The notes beneath the pieces were generated by a model, which made no database searches, was not told the DNA's origin, and saw nothing but the letters and a program-made list of their open reading frames with translations. A stretch of 64,000 bases of DNA. It comes from Tessaracoccus coleopterorum. GTDB lineage: Bacteria > Actinomycetota > Actinomycetes > Propionibacteriales > Propionibacteriaceae. The position numbers and the translations under genes are program-made. Location: NCBI RefSeq assembly GCF_011174705.1, contig NZ_JAANIJ010000001.1, positions 2,418,001 through 2,482,000 on the forward strand. The letters run 5' to 3'. This document shows, piece after piece, positions 30,064-40,557 of this stretch; positions within the stretch are counted from its first letter, which is position 1; each line of letters opens with the position of its first letter.

Positions 30064-31940
30064 TCAGCGGCCGAAGCTGCTCGGTTCCGCGCCGAGGGTC
30101 GTCTCCAACTGCAGGAGCTCGTCGACCAGCTCGCGCGGAAGGCGCCAGCCGAATGTGTCGAACCAGCGGCCGATGCGCGGCACCTCGTCGCGCCACTCCT
30201 GCTCCCGGTATCCGACCACCTCCCGGAGATCGGACTCCGTGATGTCCAACCCTCCACGTCGAGCCCGTCCTCGGTGGGGAGCAGGCCGATCGGGGTCTCG
30301 CGGGCATCCACGAGGCCGTCGACGCGCTGCGCGATCCACTTCAGTACCCGGGAGTTCTCGCCGAAGCCCGGCCACATGAAGCGGCCGTCGCCATCGCGTC
30401 GGAACCAGTTGACGTAGAAGATCTTCGGCAGCTTGTCCTGGTCGGCCTGCGCGCCGATGTCGATCCAGTGCTGGACGTAGTCGGCGACGTGATAGCCGAT
30501 GAACGGCAGCATCGCCATGGGATCGCGCCGCAGCACCCCGACGGCCCCTTCGCGGCGGCCGTCGACTCCGATGAACAGGTAGCCCCCATGAAGACGCCGT
30601 GGCGCCAGTTGCGCGACTGCATCACAAGGGGACGGTGTTCTCCCTGCGACCGCCGAAGATGATCGCGTCGAGGGCGACGCCGGCCGGATCGTGGTACTCG
30701 TCCGCCAGGATCGGGCACTGCTCGATCGGGGTGCAGAACCGGCTGTTCGGGTGGGCGGCCTTCTCCTCGGGGCGGCCGCCCTCGGGCCGGATCCCCGTGC
30801 CAGCGGCGGCCCTTCCAGTCGTGCAGCGTCGCCGGCTTCTCCGGGTCATGCCCTCCCACCAGATGTCGCCGTCCTCGGTGAGGGCCACGTTGGTGAACAG
30901 CGAGTTTCCCCGGCGGATGGCGCGCATCGCGTTGGGGTTGGTGTCCTCGCTGGTGCCGGGGGCCACGCCGAAGAACCCCGTCTCCGGGTTCGTCGCGTAC
31001 AGGCGGCCGTCGTCGCCGAACCGCAGCCAGGCAATGTCGTCTCCGAGGGTCTCGACCTTCCACCCCGCCACCGTCGGTTCCAGCATGGCGAGGTTGGTCT
31101 TGCCACACGCGGACGGGAAGGCCGCGGCGATGTGGTAGGCGCGCCCTCGGGGAGGTGAGCTTCAGGATCAGCATGTGCTCGGCCATCCAGCCCTCGTCGC
31201 GGCCATCACCGACGCGATGCGCAGCGCGTAGCACTTCTTGCCCAGCAGCGAATTGCCCCGTATCCGGAGCCGTACGACCAGACCATCTTCTCGTCGGGAA
31301 GTGGACGATGTACTTCGTCTCGTTGCAGGGCCATGCGACGTCGGGCTGGCCTTCGGCCAGCGGCATGCCGACCGAGTGCAGGCACGGCACGAAGTCGGCT
31401 CCGGTGGCCTCCATCGCCGCGAGCGTCTCCGCCCCATCCGCGTCATGATCCTCATGGAGAGCGCCACGTAGGCAGAGTCGGAGACCTCCACCCCGAACTT
31501 CGGATCCTCCGCGTCCAGGTGACCCATGCAGAACGGCATCACATACATCGTCCGGCCCACCATGCAGCCGTCGTACAACTCGGTCATGATCCGCTTCATC
31601 TGCGCCGGATCCATCCAGTTGTTGGTGGGGCCGGCGTTGCGCTCGTCGTTGGAGCAGATGAAGGTCGAGTCCTCGACGCGGCCACGTCGTCGGGGTCGGT
31701 CCGGGCATACAGCGAATTGGGCTGGAGGGCATCGTTGAGGCGCACCAGGGTGCCCGCATCGACGAGCCCGGCGGCGAGCGCAGCGGCCTCCTCGGACGAG
31801 CCGTCACAGTAGTGGATGGCATCGGGCCTGCACAGGTCGACGACCGTGTCGAGCCAGGCGAGAAGGCGGGCGTGGGTCGGCGCGGTGCCGGTGCTCGGGA
31901 TCAGCTGGCGACGTGGGTGGGATTCGGACTGGTTGAACAT
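30064..31940 (-). CDS. pckG: Phosphoenolpyruvate carboxykinase (GTP), PckG (many frame slips)
   Basis: Converts oxaloacetate and GTP to phosphoenolpyruvate, CO2 and GDP (or the reverse), linking the C4 and C3 acids; central in propionic fermenters. Repaired length is about 628 residues. Starts [18 protein letters not shown] behind GGAGGAG. The kinase-1a P-loop is [13 protein letters not shown]; other blocks are [15 protein letters not shown] and SNDERNAGP, all of the GTP-type enzyme. Seven or more single-base slips, spread over the gene, all at G/C runs. The C-terminus [18 protein letters not shown] is intact. Confidence 0.9.
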
Positions 31941-32033
31941 CGGTCTCCTCCGTCGGGGCAGGTCAGCGTTGAGTGCCTCCAATGCCAGGGTAGGCCAGCG
32001 CGACGCGCTGTGGGGAACCATTGGCGTGTCGGG

Positions 32034-32039
32034 TAGGGT
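32034..32039 (+). promoter_or_regulatory. Leaderless -10 element for the first lipoprotein gene
   Basis: TAGGGT seven bases before the GTG at 32047. Confidence 0.45.
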
Positions 32040-32046
32040 TCCGGAT

Positions 32047-32681
32047 GTGCGTAAACCCCTGATGTTCGCCGGTGTCTTTGCCCTTGTCGCGGCGCTCAGC
32101 GCCTGCGCGGGGCCGATGGCGGAGCGACCCCGCGGGTCACCCGAGCGTCGCCGACCCCGGCACGGCCCTTCCCGAACCGACCCTCGCTCCGCCCCGAGCG
32201 TGGAGGCCACCCGCTGCCCGAGCCGTCCGCCACCGGGCCGTCGCAGGCACCCGAGGTCGTTCCCACTCAGGAGTCGCCCCAGGCATCGCTTCCCCCGGTC
32301 GAGCAGCCGCCGGTCGTCGGCGGCCCGTGGGCCGAGGTCGACGTGACGGTCCGGGACGCGGCCCAGGCCGGGGCCGCGTCCTCACTCCCGGCCTCGTTGC
32401 GCGCCTTCCTGGCGAGCCGGGTCGGAGTCGAGGACGACGGCGGCTGCACCACGACCGAAGTGGAGATCAGGGCCGTCCACCCGGACGGGTTCGCCTTCGG
32501 ATCCGAGGAGTCCGACTGTGGCGGCGGGCAGGTGATCTGGGGCATCACCGAGGGCCAGTGGCACTACATCACCCAGTTCGAGGACGCCATCCCCTGCCGG
32601 GAGTTCGCCCTCAACTCGGTGCCGGAGGCCGTGCCGGGGTTGCGCTGCCTCGATGACTCCGGGAAGGCGGCCGACTACTGA
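32047..32681 (+). CDS. Secreted lipoprotein, paralogue A (unknown function, at least one frame slip)
   Basis: Signal peptide VRKPLMFAGVFALVAALSAC ends in lipobox LSAC, so the protein is lipid-anchored outside the membrane. A Pro/Thr/Ser-rich spacer of ~75 residues follows (its frame is uncertain because one or more bases are missing near 32115), then a ~110-residue C-terminal domain with four Cys, including the block VHPDGFAFGSEESDCGGGQ. Paralogue B downstream shares this domain. No known family recognised. The stop overlaps the next start (TGATG). Confidence 0.75.
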
Positions 32682-33322
32682 TGCCCAACCTCCGAACCGC
32701 CGCGGTCGCGGCCGGGCTGCTCCTCGTCGTCGGGTGCGCCCCGGAAACCACCGTCGGTCCCACCCCACCCGAACCGCCACCTCCACCCCGTCGCCCTCGT
32801 CGTCCGCATCCGCCTCGGTGAGCCCGACCCGAGCGCCGCACCGACGCCCGACAGGGTCACTCCCAGGCCGTCGGCGTCCCGCCGGCGACCGCCGTGCCGA
32901 GCGCGCGCCCTGAGCCCTCGGCGGCTCCGGTGCCGACCCCACCCCGATACCGTCGGCACCCGACCGGTCCGTAGCCTGGGTCGATGTCGACTCTCAGGCC
33001 GAGACGCCAGAGGGTGCCGCCTCGCTGGCAGGGTACCCGAGAGTTTCCGCGGTTACGCGGCGGCGCTGTTGGGCGGCCCCGACTCCGACGGCTGCAGCAC
33101 CACGTACCTCAGCGTGATGAGCGTCCACCCGGACGGGTTCGTCCTGGGCAGCGAGGGCGGCGACTGCGGCGGCGGTCAGACGATCTGGGCGCTGCGGGCG
33201 GCTCGTGGGACCGGGCGATCATGCTCCAGGCCGAGCCTTCGTGCACGGAGTTGGAGGGCGCGGGAATCCCGGTCGGCGTCGGGCTGCAGTGCAGCGACGG
33301 GGACGACTCGAGGACCTACTGA
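32681..33322 (+). CDS. Secreted lipoprotein, paralogue B (unknown function, about three frame slips)
   Basis: Signal peptide from ATG 32681 (MPNLRTAAVAAGLLLVVGC) with lipobox VVGC. A low-complexity Pro/Ser/Thr spacer follows, then a C-terminal domain matching paralogue A: SVHPDGFVLGSEGGDCGGGQ against A's VHPDGFAFGSEESDCGGGQ, and further Cys at PSCTELEG and VGLQCSDGDD. Tandem duplication is the simplest origin. The spacer frame cannot be fixed with confidence. It ends four bases before the glycosylase-like gene. Confidence 0.72.
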
Positions 33323-33326
33323 GCAC

Positions 33327-33745
33327 GTGAGGATCTGGTCGCTCCATCCAAGGTTCCTGGACCGGCAGGGGTTGATCGCCTGTTGGCGGGAGACACTGCT
33401 GGCGCAGGCCGTGCTCGCCGGACGCACCAGGGCTACCGGAACCATCCGCAACTCGACCGGTTCCGTGCCGTCGACGACCCGCACTCCACTGTCGGGGCAT
33501 ACCTCGCGGCGCTCGCCGACGAGGCGGACGCGCGGGGTACCGGTTCGACCGCGGCAGGATCGACACGGTCGGCGTCGACGCCTCGATGGACGTCACCGAC
33601 GATCAGCTGCGGTTCGAGCGGGCCCATCTCGCGGCGAAGCTCGCGGTCCGTTCGCCCGGACTGCTCGCCGCCCTCCCGAACTCCCGGACCCCCATCCGCT
33701 CTTCCGGGTCGTCCCGGGCCCGTGGAGGCATGGGAGCGACCCTGA
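33327..33745 (+). CDS. Pyrimidine-dimer DNA glycosylase-like protein (Pyr_excise family), four frame slips
   Basis: 140 residues after repair, of the T4 endonuclease V (PF03013-type) family, whose viral member cuts at UV-induced cyclobutane dimers. Starts VRIWSLHPRFLDRQGLIACW at GTG 33327; the blocks WRETLLAQAVLAGRTRGYR and HPQLDRFRAVDDP are the usual conserved part of bacterial members. Small bacterial proteins of this family are often uncharacterised, so activity is not certain. Slips at about 33430, 33538, 33688 and 33720. Follows the lipoprotein pair by four bases and ends just before a strong hairpin. Confidence 0.78.
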
Positions 33746-33751
33746 ACATGG

Positions 33752-33789
33752 CCGGCGGCCTCCGATCCGGGTGGATCGGAGGCCGCCGG
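33752..33789. terminator. Bidirectional terminator hairpin
   Basis: A perfect 17-base inverted repeat (33752-33768 with 33773-33789) around GGGT, between the glycosylase-like gene stop at 33745 and the convergent glycoside hydrolase stop at 33806. No T run, as is common in high-GC actinobacteria. Confidence 0.8.
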
Positions 33790-33805
33790 TTCGTGTCCGC
33801 TCCCG

Positions 33806-34214
33806 TCAGGCCTTGAAGCGCACGATGTTGTTGACGACCCAGCCCTGGACGGTGCTGAAGGTGGTCCTGCCACCGGTCGAGGTCGCCTTGACGTAGGTCG
33901 TCCAGGTGTACGACCGGCAGCCGTTGCGGCCCGTGACCGCGGTGTCACACTCGGTGCGCCACCTACGACCGTCGGTTGCGGTCCATGCACCGGTGTGGCC
34001 GAGGGGTTGGCCGCCCACTGCGCGCGCGTCATCATCGGCAGGTACGTCATGTTGTTGAACGTCCAGCCGGTGACCTGCGTGTAGCCGTTGCCCCTGCGCT
34101 GAATGGTGCTCGCCCAGATGCTCGTGCGGCAGCGGATGTTCTGCGAGTACGGCTCGCAGGTGGTGTACCAGCGGCGGCCGTTGACCGTGTGCAGACCCGG
34201 GTGGAGTAGACGTC
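33806..34214 (-). other. W/C-rich extracellular module, copy C (C-terminus of the glycoside hydrolase)
   Basis: About 135 residues forming the very C-terminus. Ordered blocks as in A and B: TPGLHTVNGRRWYTTC, RCRTSI, WTFNNMTYLP, GAWTATDGRRWRTECDT, NGCRSY and VVNNIVRF, four cysteines conserved. Slips at about 34200 and 34008 lie within it. Confidence 0.75.
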
Positions 34215-37200
34215 GACCTGGCCCGGGTGGGCTTCACCGTGGGCGTCGGGGTCGGAGTCGGCTTCACCGTGGGCGTCGGGGTCGGTGTCGGCTTCACCGT
34301 GGGGTCGGAGTCGGGGTGGGACTCGGGCGGCCTTCACCTCGACGGTGAAGGTGGCGTTCTTCGTGACCTCCCCGGACGTCCAACCGACCGTGATGACCTG
34401 GCTGCCCGCGATCGACCTGTCGTAGCCGTCCACCTTCAGCTCGGCCACAGCCACCGGTGCCTTCGACCCGTCGGAGAACGAGGCCTCCACCATGAGCCCG
34501 GTCAGGTTGAGGTCCTCACCGACCTTGTACGAGGTCTTCGTGGGTGCCTGCGTCACGGCGATCGACTCCAGAACGACCGGCTCGGCCGGGTGCTCCACGG
34601 CAACCGAGGCCGAGCCCCACACCGTCGGGGTGGCGCTCGACGTGGCGGTCACGGTGAGGGTGGTTGCCGTCTCATCGGCGCCGACGCTCAACAGACCCGA
34701 GTCGCTGATCGTCGTCGCTTCCGAGTCGGCGCCGGTGACGGCCCAGGTAAGAGCCTTGTCGGCATCCCCGATCGCCTCGACGGTCGCCGTGAACTGCTGC
34801 GTGTCGCCGGGTTCGAGGGTCACCGACGCGGGGTCGAGCGTCACCGAGGTGACGGCGTCCCCGAGGACGGTGAGCTTCAAGGTGGTGGCAACGGTGCCAG
34901 CGCTGCTCACGTACCAGGGCAGCTGGAGCGCGCCCTGGAGCGTGTACACGCCCGCCTCTTCGACGAGGGTCTCGTCGTAGTCCCATTCGACCCCGACCGC
35001 CTGGTTGTCCTTCGAGCCGTCGTTGTACGACACGAGAACGTGGGTAGGCAGCTTCGGCTGCTCTCCCACCGCGACGGTCCGCTCGAACGACTCGGCGCCC
35101 TGGATGGCGATGCCACCCTCAGACAACTCGGGTCGGACGTAGACCTGCGCCTCGGCGATGAGCCCGTAGGCGGAGTTCGTGCCGTAGACGAGGAAGGGCT
35201 CGACGTTGGTCTCGGCGACCATCTCGGCGGTGATCGCCTGCCACTGGAACGCGACCTTGCCGTCGGCCCCGCTCTCGTAGGTGACGTCGAGCTCGGCCGG
35301 GAGCGTCGGGACGGTGCCCGTCTGAGTCCGGATGATGACCGGCGAGGCGACCTCGGAGACCAGATCGCCGTTCACACGCCAACGGAGGACACCCGTTCCC
35401 GCCCCGCTGCCCTGCACGCCGGTGATCCGCACGCGCAGCGCCTTCGCCTCGACCGCCTCGAACCCGAGGTGGTTGTACCCGTTGAGCTTGAGCGCGTCCG
35501 CGTAGGTCGAGCCGCCGGTCAGGGTGACGGGGAGCCAGGTGGTGCCGTCGGTGGTGTACTCCAGCGCGTAGGCGTCTGCACGGGGAGCCCGCGTGCCTCC
35601 GCCGTCGTCGTACCAGTAGAGATCGCTCGAGGCGATCCTCACCGGGGTGTCCCAGGTGTACTGGATCCAGGCCGCCGTCGCCGGGCTGGTGCCGTTGTTG
35701 GGCTGGCCCCAGTTGCCCCAGCCGTTGCCCGCGCCGGGGCGGACCGCGACGGGTGGTCGGGTCGTTGACCTTGAGTGGGTTCTCCCAGCCCGCGGAGCCG
35801 GAGGTGGTGATGGTGCCTGTCGCTCCGAACTCGGCGCTGGTGGCCTTCTTCGTCAGCGTGACGTCCACGAACTTCTCACTGGTCTTGTCCCCGTCGGTGG
35901 CGGAGAACCGGAAGCGGTAGTCGCCCTCGACGGTGCCGGTCACCGTGGTGGCCAGCGCGTCGGGTGCGCTGATGATGACACCCGCTCCCGCGGGCCCGGT
36001 GACGACCTCCCAGCCGAAGCTGAGGGTGCCGTCCTCGGGGAGTCCGTCGTCGACCGCGGTCGCGACGAGCCGGTGGAGAGGTTGCCCACCTTGGTGGAGT
36101 CGACCTTCGCCGTGACCGTCGGCGCGTCGTTGACGACGACCGGGACCTCGCGGCCCGAGTTGAACACCTGGATCTCGGAGATCGCGGTGAACCGGCCGGG
36201 GGCGTTGGTGAAGGCGACGCGCAGTGAGTCGGTTGTGACCTTGTCGAACAGGACGTCGTTGGTCTTCGGGCTCGGGATCTTCGGGAGCTTCGCGGCCTCG
36301 ACCGTCTTCCAGCCCGCGCCGTCAGGCACCTGGATGGAGAAGCGCTGGGGCTCGGAGTAGCCGCCGTCCTGGCGGTCGCTCATGAAGTACAGCATCACGT
36401 TGTCGATCTCGACGGGGAGCCGAAGTCGAGTTGCACCCACCCGGTCGGGCTCGTCGTGCCGTGGTTGCCCCAGTAGGGCTGGTCGGCGGTGACGCCGTCG
36501 GTGAGGGCGTCGAGGGTGACCGGGAGTTCAGTCTCCTTGATGGCGCCGGGGTGTAGTTCATGGAACCGGTCGAGAACCCGGGGTGTGGAACTGGCGCCAC
36601 GGCGTCGGCCGTGACCCCTGCTGGGTGTGGTCGGCCGTGGCCGTCGCACCGGTGGCGAGGTTCGCGGTGCTGCGTTCCAGGTCGATGCCCGCCTTCTTCA
36701 GGTAGTCGATGACGCGGGCGTCCTCGATGTCGGTGTCGACGGCGGAGGCGAGGGTGCTGGTTGCGCCCGCGTGGACCGTCACGTCGAGGCCGTCCTCGGC
36801 CTGCGTGACCTTGTTGGTGTTCGGGTCGTAGGTGAAATGGCCGAGCCGGTCGGCAGAGGCGACGCGTTCGCCGTCGAGGAACAGCGAGTACCCGGTGCCA
36901 AGGCCGTAGTGCGAGCCGTCGGGATCCCACACGATCGTGACGTCACGCCCGTGGTAGCGCAGGTTGTTGACCATGAAGTGCCCGTAGCCGAGGTCGATGG
37001 GCCACAGTTCGATCGAGCCGTCGCTGCGCGGCTGGATGCCGCCCATGTCCTCGATGAAGATGTAGTTCATGTTCCCGAGCATCACGTGGTTCGGGTTGTT
37101 GCGGCCGTAGGTCTTCGTGGCGGGGTTCCAGTTCGAGTAGTACTCGGCCTGGTTCGCGTTGGAGGCATCGCCGTTGGGGTAGATGCTCCAGGCCATCCAG

Positions 37201-39250
37201 TCCAGCAGCCGTGCGGCGTAGTCGCCGTCGAGGTACTTCTGCTGGGTGTCGTAGTGCCGGAGCCCGGCGCGGACGCCTCGGTACTGCACGGTGAAGTTGA
37301 TGTTGGAGAAGTTGTTCGAACCACCGATGCCGAACTTCGCACGGTCATACTGGTTGGCCGTGTAGAACGGGAAGATCGGGTGGTTGTCGCCGTAGCGGAG
37401 GAACCGGTAGCCGTCCACGTAGGTGTCGGCCCGGTCGAAGGGGATGACCTCCTCGGCGTAGACGTCGTAGAGGTTCGTCTCCTTCGCCGGGACCAGGTCG
37501 CGCTCGGCCGGGCTCAGAGGGTTCGCCTGGCCGTTGGCGGTGGCCGCCGAGGTCGCTCCGTGCGAGGTGCCCGCGAGGAACATCCGGGTCTCCTCGCTCC
37601 ACAGCCGATCGAGAATCGCGGCCTGCATCCGGTCGGCCGTGTCGCGGAGCTCGGCGACCTTCGCTTCACCCACGCCCGCCATCTCGTAGAGGTCTGCGGC
37701 CGCCGTGAAGGCGCCCCAGACGTAGGCGGACTCGGGGCGTTCGATGGTGCGGGCTCCGGGAGCGCCGCCGCCGCTCTTCGGGAACCCGAAGGAGATGGCG
37801 TCCGAGTCGTTGCCCGGCATGTAGTTGGTGTCGTAGGCGATGAGCAGGTCGTCGTTGCCGTCGTAGTGGTCCAGCTGGCCCTTCGCATCACCCTCGAAGT
37901 AGCTGGCGAACTTCTCGGCGACCGCCTCACCGCCGCCGTGCACCTGATAGGCCTCGAGGCCGGCGGTGCCCATGTACTGCGAGTAGTGGTTGTTCCAGCT
38001 GGTGTGTCCGGGGAGTCGAGGAAGGCCGACGAGCCCGAGAGCTCGCCGAGGTTCAGCACCTGGCCGTATGCGAGATACGGGTTGCGGATCCACTTGGTGT
38101 CCTGGAGGTGCATGGGCTGCGTGAGGACAACCGAGTTCTGGTACAGGTTGACGCCCTCGATGGTGGTCGGGAACTGGTACACGTGGCCCGACTCGTTGGT
38201 GTCGAGCACGTTGTAGCGCTCGCCCCACCAGCGGTAGACGATGGCCTTCTCGATGGCCGGGTCCGGCACGTCGATGTAGGGATGTCGGCGGCCCACTGCT
38301 CGTTGAATGCGGTGATGCCGTCGCGCACGGCCTCATCGGGGCCTTCGCCGCGTACGCGGCGAAGGCGCCGGGGAGTCGGGCATGTCGTCGGAGTAGAGCA
38401 CGCCGGCGACGGAGAGGTCGATGCTGCCGCCGCCGGGACCGTGACCTCGCGGACCAGGGCTCCGTCCGCGGCGGCGAAACCGGTCGCCTTGAGACGGATG
38501 GTGACGTCGCTCCACGGGGTGTCGACCAGGCCGTTGTTGGAGCCGGAGCGAAGTTTGGTGGTGCCGACCAGCTCGTCGGAGGCGTCGGCCTCCGCCTTGG
38601 CGATCGGGGACTCGGCGCGGAGCGTGAGCGTGACGTCGCTCGCGCCCGGGTTGCTGAGCGTGAGCGCGGTGACTGCGACGTTGTCATGGGTCATGAACTT
38701 CGCCTGATCGGCGGTGATGCCGGTGGTGCCGATCGTGTAACGGCCCTTGGCGTGGCTCGGGGCGTTGACGCGCTGGGCGCCGACCTCGGAGACCGACTGG
38801 CCGGGACGGTGATGGTGTAGAAGTTGCCGAGGTTGGTGACGCCTCCGGCGAACGCGCTTCCCGCGAATCCCATGGCCGAGAAGTTCGAGTTGCCGCGCAT
38901 GTACAGCGAACGTCCACGCGTCTGGAGCACCGCGTTGTTGCCGGAGCCCTTGACACCCAGTATGCGGTCCAGGTAGTAGTCGGTTCCTCCCGCTGCCTTG
39001 TCCTTGGCGAAGATCGACTGCTGCATGCTGTCAGCCGTCCATGCGACCCCGGGGTGAGCGCCTGCTCGACCGGGGCGAGGTTCGTGTAGGTCGGCGTGCC
39101 GATGTCCATCACGTCGGAGAGGCCGTTGGTGTAGAGACCGACATCGCTGTCGTTGCCCGGCGCCACGTCGGCCACGGCCGGTGTGACGCCAGCGAGTAGC
39201 GCGAGGCTCGTCAGTGAGACCCCCACCACCTTGCTCAAGCGTTTGTACAT
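33806..39250 (-). CDS. Giant secreted multidomain glycoside hydrolase, MGH1-like (many frame slips)
   Basis: Secreted enzyme of about 1,820 residues. Order: signal peptide (MYKRLSKVVGVSLTSLALL), N-terminal beta-sandwich, an (alpha/alpha)6-type catalytic domain with blocks YQFPTTIEGVNLYQNS, SWNNHYSQYMGTAGLEAYQV, IYPNGDASNANQAEYYSNWN and HVMLGNMNYIFIEDMGG, a discoidin (F5/8 type C)-like domain, an Ig/cadherin-like stretch, a second discoidin-like domain, Big2- and Big3-type Ig domains, a PTPTPTVKPT linker, and the W/C module. Catalytic Glu/Asp not assigned; polysaccharide target unknown. Start 39250 precedes a distant GAGAGG. At least ten slips (e.g. about 39051, 38800, 38015, 36585, 36070, 35755, 34200). 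Confidence 0.82.
34230..34316 (-). repeat. 30-base coding repeat (PTPTPTVKPT linker)
   Basis: Two near-identical 30-base units (34230-34259, 34260-34289) plus a third, shorter unit that is out of phase. They encode the Pro/Thr linker between the Big domains and the C-terminal W/C module. Not a CRISPR array: no unique spacers. Confidence 0.8.
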
Positions 39251-39521
39251 CAGGGATGTTCCTCTCCGTTGAGGGAAGGCGGAGCTTCCGCGCCTGGGCG
39301 GACCCGACCCCCGTCGGTCGGGCAGGCACGGTCAATGCGAAATCTCCGCAATCCTTTTCGGAACCCTATCGTCAGCTTCCCTCGAAAACTAGAGCTTTGG
39401 GTTTCGACTTCCCGGAGGCGTCGGGCGGGTAGGTGGGCCCGGGCCTCACGGGCTGGTGCGGAGGCGGGACATGGGAGAACCCCCACCCGTGTGGGTGGGG
39501 TTCTGCCATCTGGTCACTTGG
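39251..39521. other. Upstream region of the glycoside hydrolase gene: only a terminator found
   Basis: 271 bases between the glycoside hydrolase start and tRNA-Pro. I see the tRNA terminator at 39478-39502 and no other reliable element; no -35/-10 pair for the hydrolase is convincing. Confidence 0.4.
39478..39503 (-). terminator. Intrinsic terminator of tRNA-Pro
   Basis: CCCCACCC (39481-39488) pairs with GGGTGGGG (39493-39500) around GTGT, extended by A-T pairs to 39478-39502; on the minus strand the stem follows the tRNA 3' end by about 20 bases and ends in TTCTCCC. Confidence 0.65.
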
Positions 39522-39595
39522 TCGGGGTGACAGGATTTGAACCTGCGGCCTCGTCGTCCCGAACGACGCGCGCTACCAAGCTGCGCCACACCCCG
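39522..39595 (-). tRNA. tRNA-Pro (anticodon CGG)
   Basis: 74 bases. Acceptor stem CGGGGTG (39595-39589) pairs with CACCCCG (39529-39523), discriminator A at 39522. The anticodon stem CGTCG/CGACG closes loop TTCGGGA, anticodon CGG. T-arm has GGTTCAAATCC. CCA not encoded. Confidence 0.95.
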
Positions 39596-39616
39596 ATGGC
39601 CCGTGAGCCGTGGGCA

Positions 39617-39646
39617 ATATTAGCCGACCACGGCGTCGAGTGCGAA
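39617..39646 (-). promoter_or_regulatory. Candidate promoter of tRNA-Pro
   Basis: On the minus strand, -35-like TTCGCA (39646-39641), an 18-base spacer and -10 TAATAT (39622-39617), about 22 bases before the mature 5' end. It overlaps the gap after the metallophosphoesterase stop. Confidence 0.4.
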
Positions 39647-39653
39647 CTGAGGG

Positions 39654-40557
39654 TCAGGCGGGCCGCGGAACAAGTGTGAGCAGCGTCGTCTCGGGGCGGT
39701 TCGCAAACCGGTACGGCGCAAACGGTGAGGTGCCGAGTCCTCCGGAGATGTGCAGCCATGACCGGCGCCCCCTGCCTGGTGCGTCGAGAGGCCCTTGGCC
39801 CGTCTCCTGTCCAGGTCGCAGTTGGTGATGAGCGCGCCGTAGCCAGGCACGCACACCTGGCCCCCATGGGTGTGCCCGGCGAAGATCAGGTCCATGTCGT
39901 CGGCGGTCATGGCGTCCAGCAGCCTCAGATACGGTGCGTGGGTGACGCCCAGGTTCAGGTCGGCGTCCGGGTCGGCGGGCCCGGCCACGAGGCCGTAGTC
40001 ATCGCGGCCCAGGTGCCCATCGTCGGTGCCGCGGAGGGCCACCGTGAGTCCCTCGACGCGCAGGCTCACGCGCTGCCCGGTCAGGTCTGCCCAGCCCAGG
40101 CTCTGGAGGCCCGTTCGCAGCGCCTCCCACGGCAACTGCCTGGGTGCGGTCTCCATCCGCGACCTGCCGTCGAGCAGGTAGCGGACGGGATTCTTGAAGC
40201 GCGGGCATGGTAGTCGTTCGACCCGAACACGAACGCGCCAGGTAGCCCGCGCAGAGGGGAGAGCGTCTCCAGCAGCGGGCCGATCGACTCTGCCTGCGTG
40301 ATGTTGTCACCCGTGTTGATCACCAGGTGCGGTTCGAGTGAGGCGAGCTCATGCACGAACCGGAGCTTGCGTTCCTGCCCTGCGGCCAGGTGGAGGTCCG
40401 AGATGTGCAGCACCTTGAGCGGCCGCGCTCCGACCGGCAGGACGGGCACCTCGACCCGTCGCACGGTGAAAAGGCCGGCCTCGAGGAGGCCCCAACCGAA
40501 ACAGGCGGCACCGACCGCCGCGACGACGCCGAGCGCCGTCGATGCGTGCCGGATCAC
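39654..40557 (-). CDS. Metallophosphoesterase, YkuE/YaeI-like (two frame slips)
   Basis: Membrane-anchored calcineurin-like phosphoesterase of about 301 residues. The N-terminus (VIRHASTALGVVAAVGAACF) is a membrane segment; metal-binding blocks are LHISDLHLA, VINTGDNITQ, GSNDYHA and IFAGHTHGGQV. Starts at GTG 40557, immediately after the PBP stop with no gap, so the pair is an operon as in mycobacteria (next to ponA2). Slips at about 39773 and 40197. Substrate not known. Confidence 0.86.
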
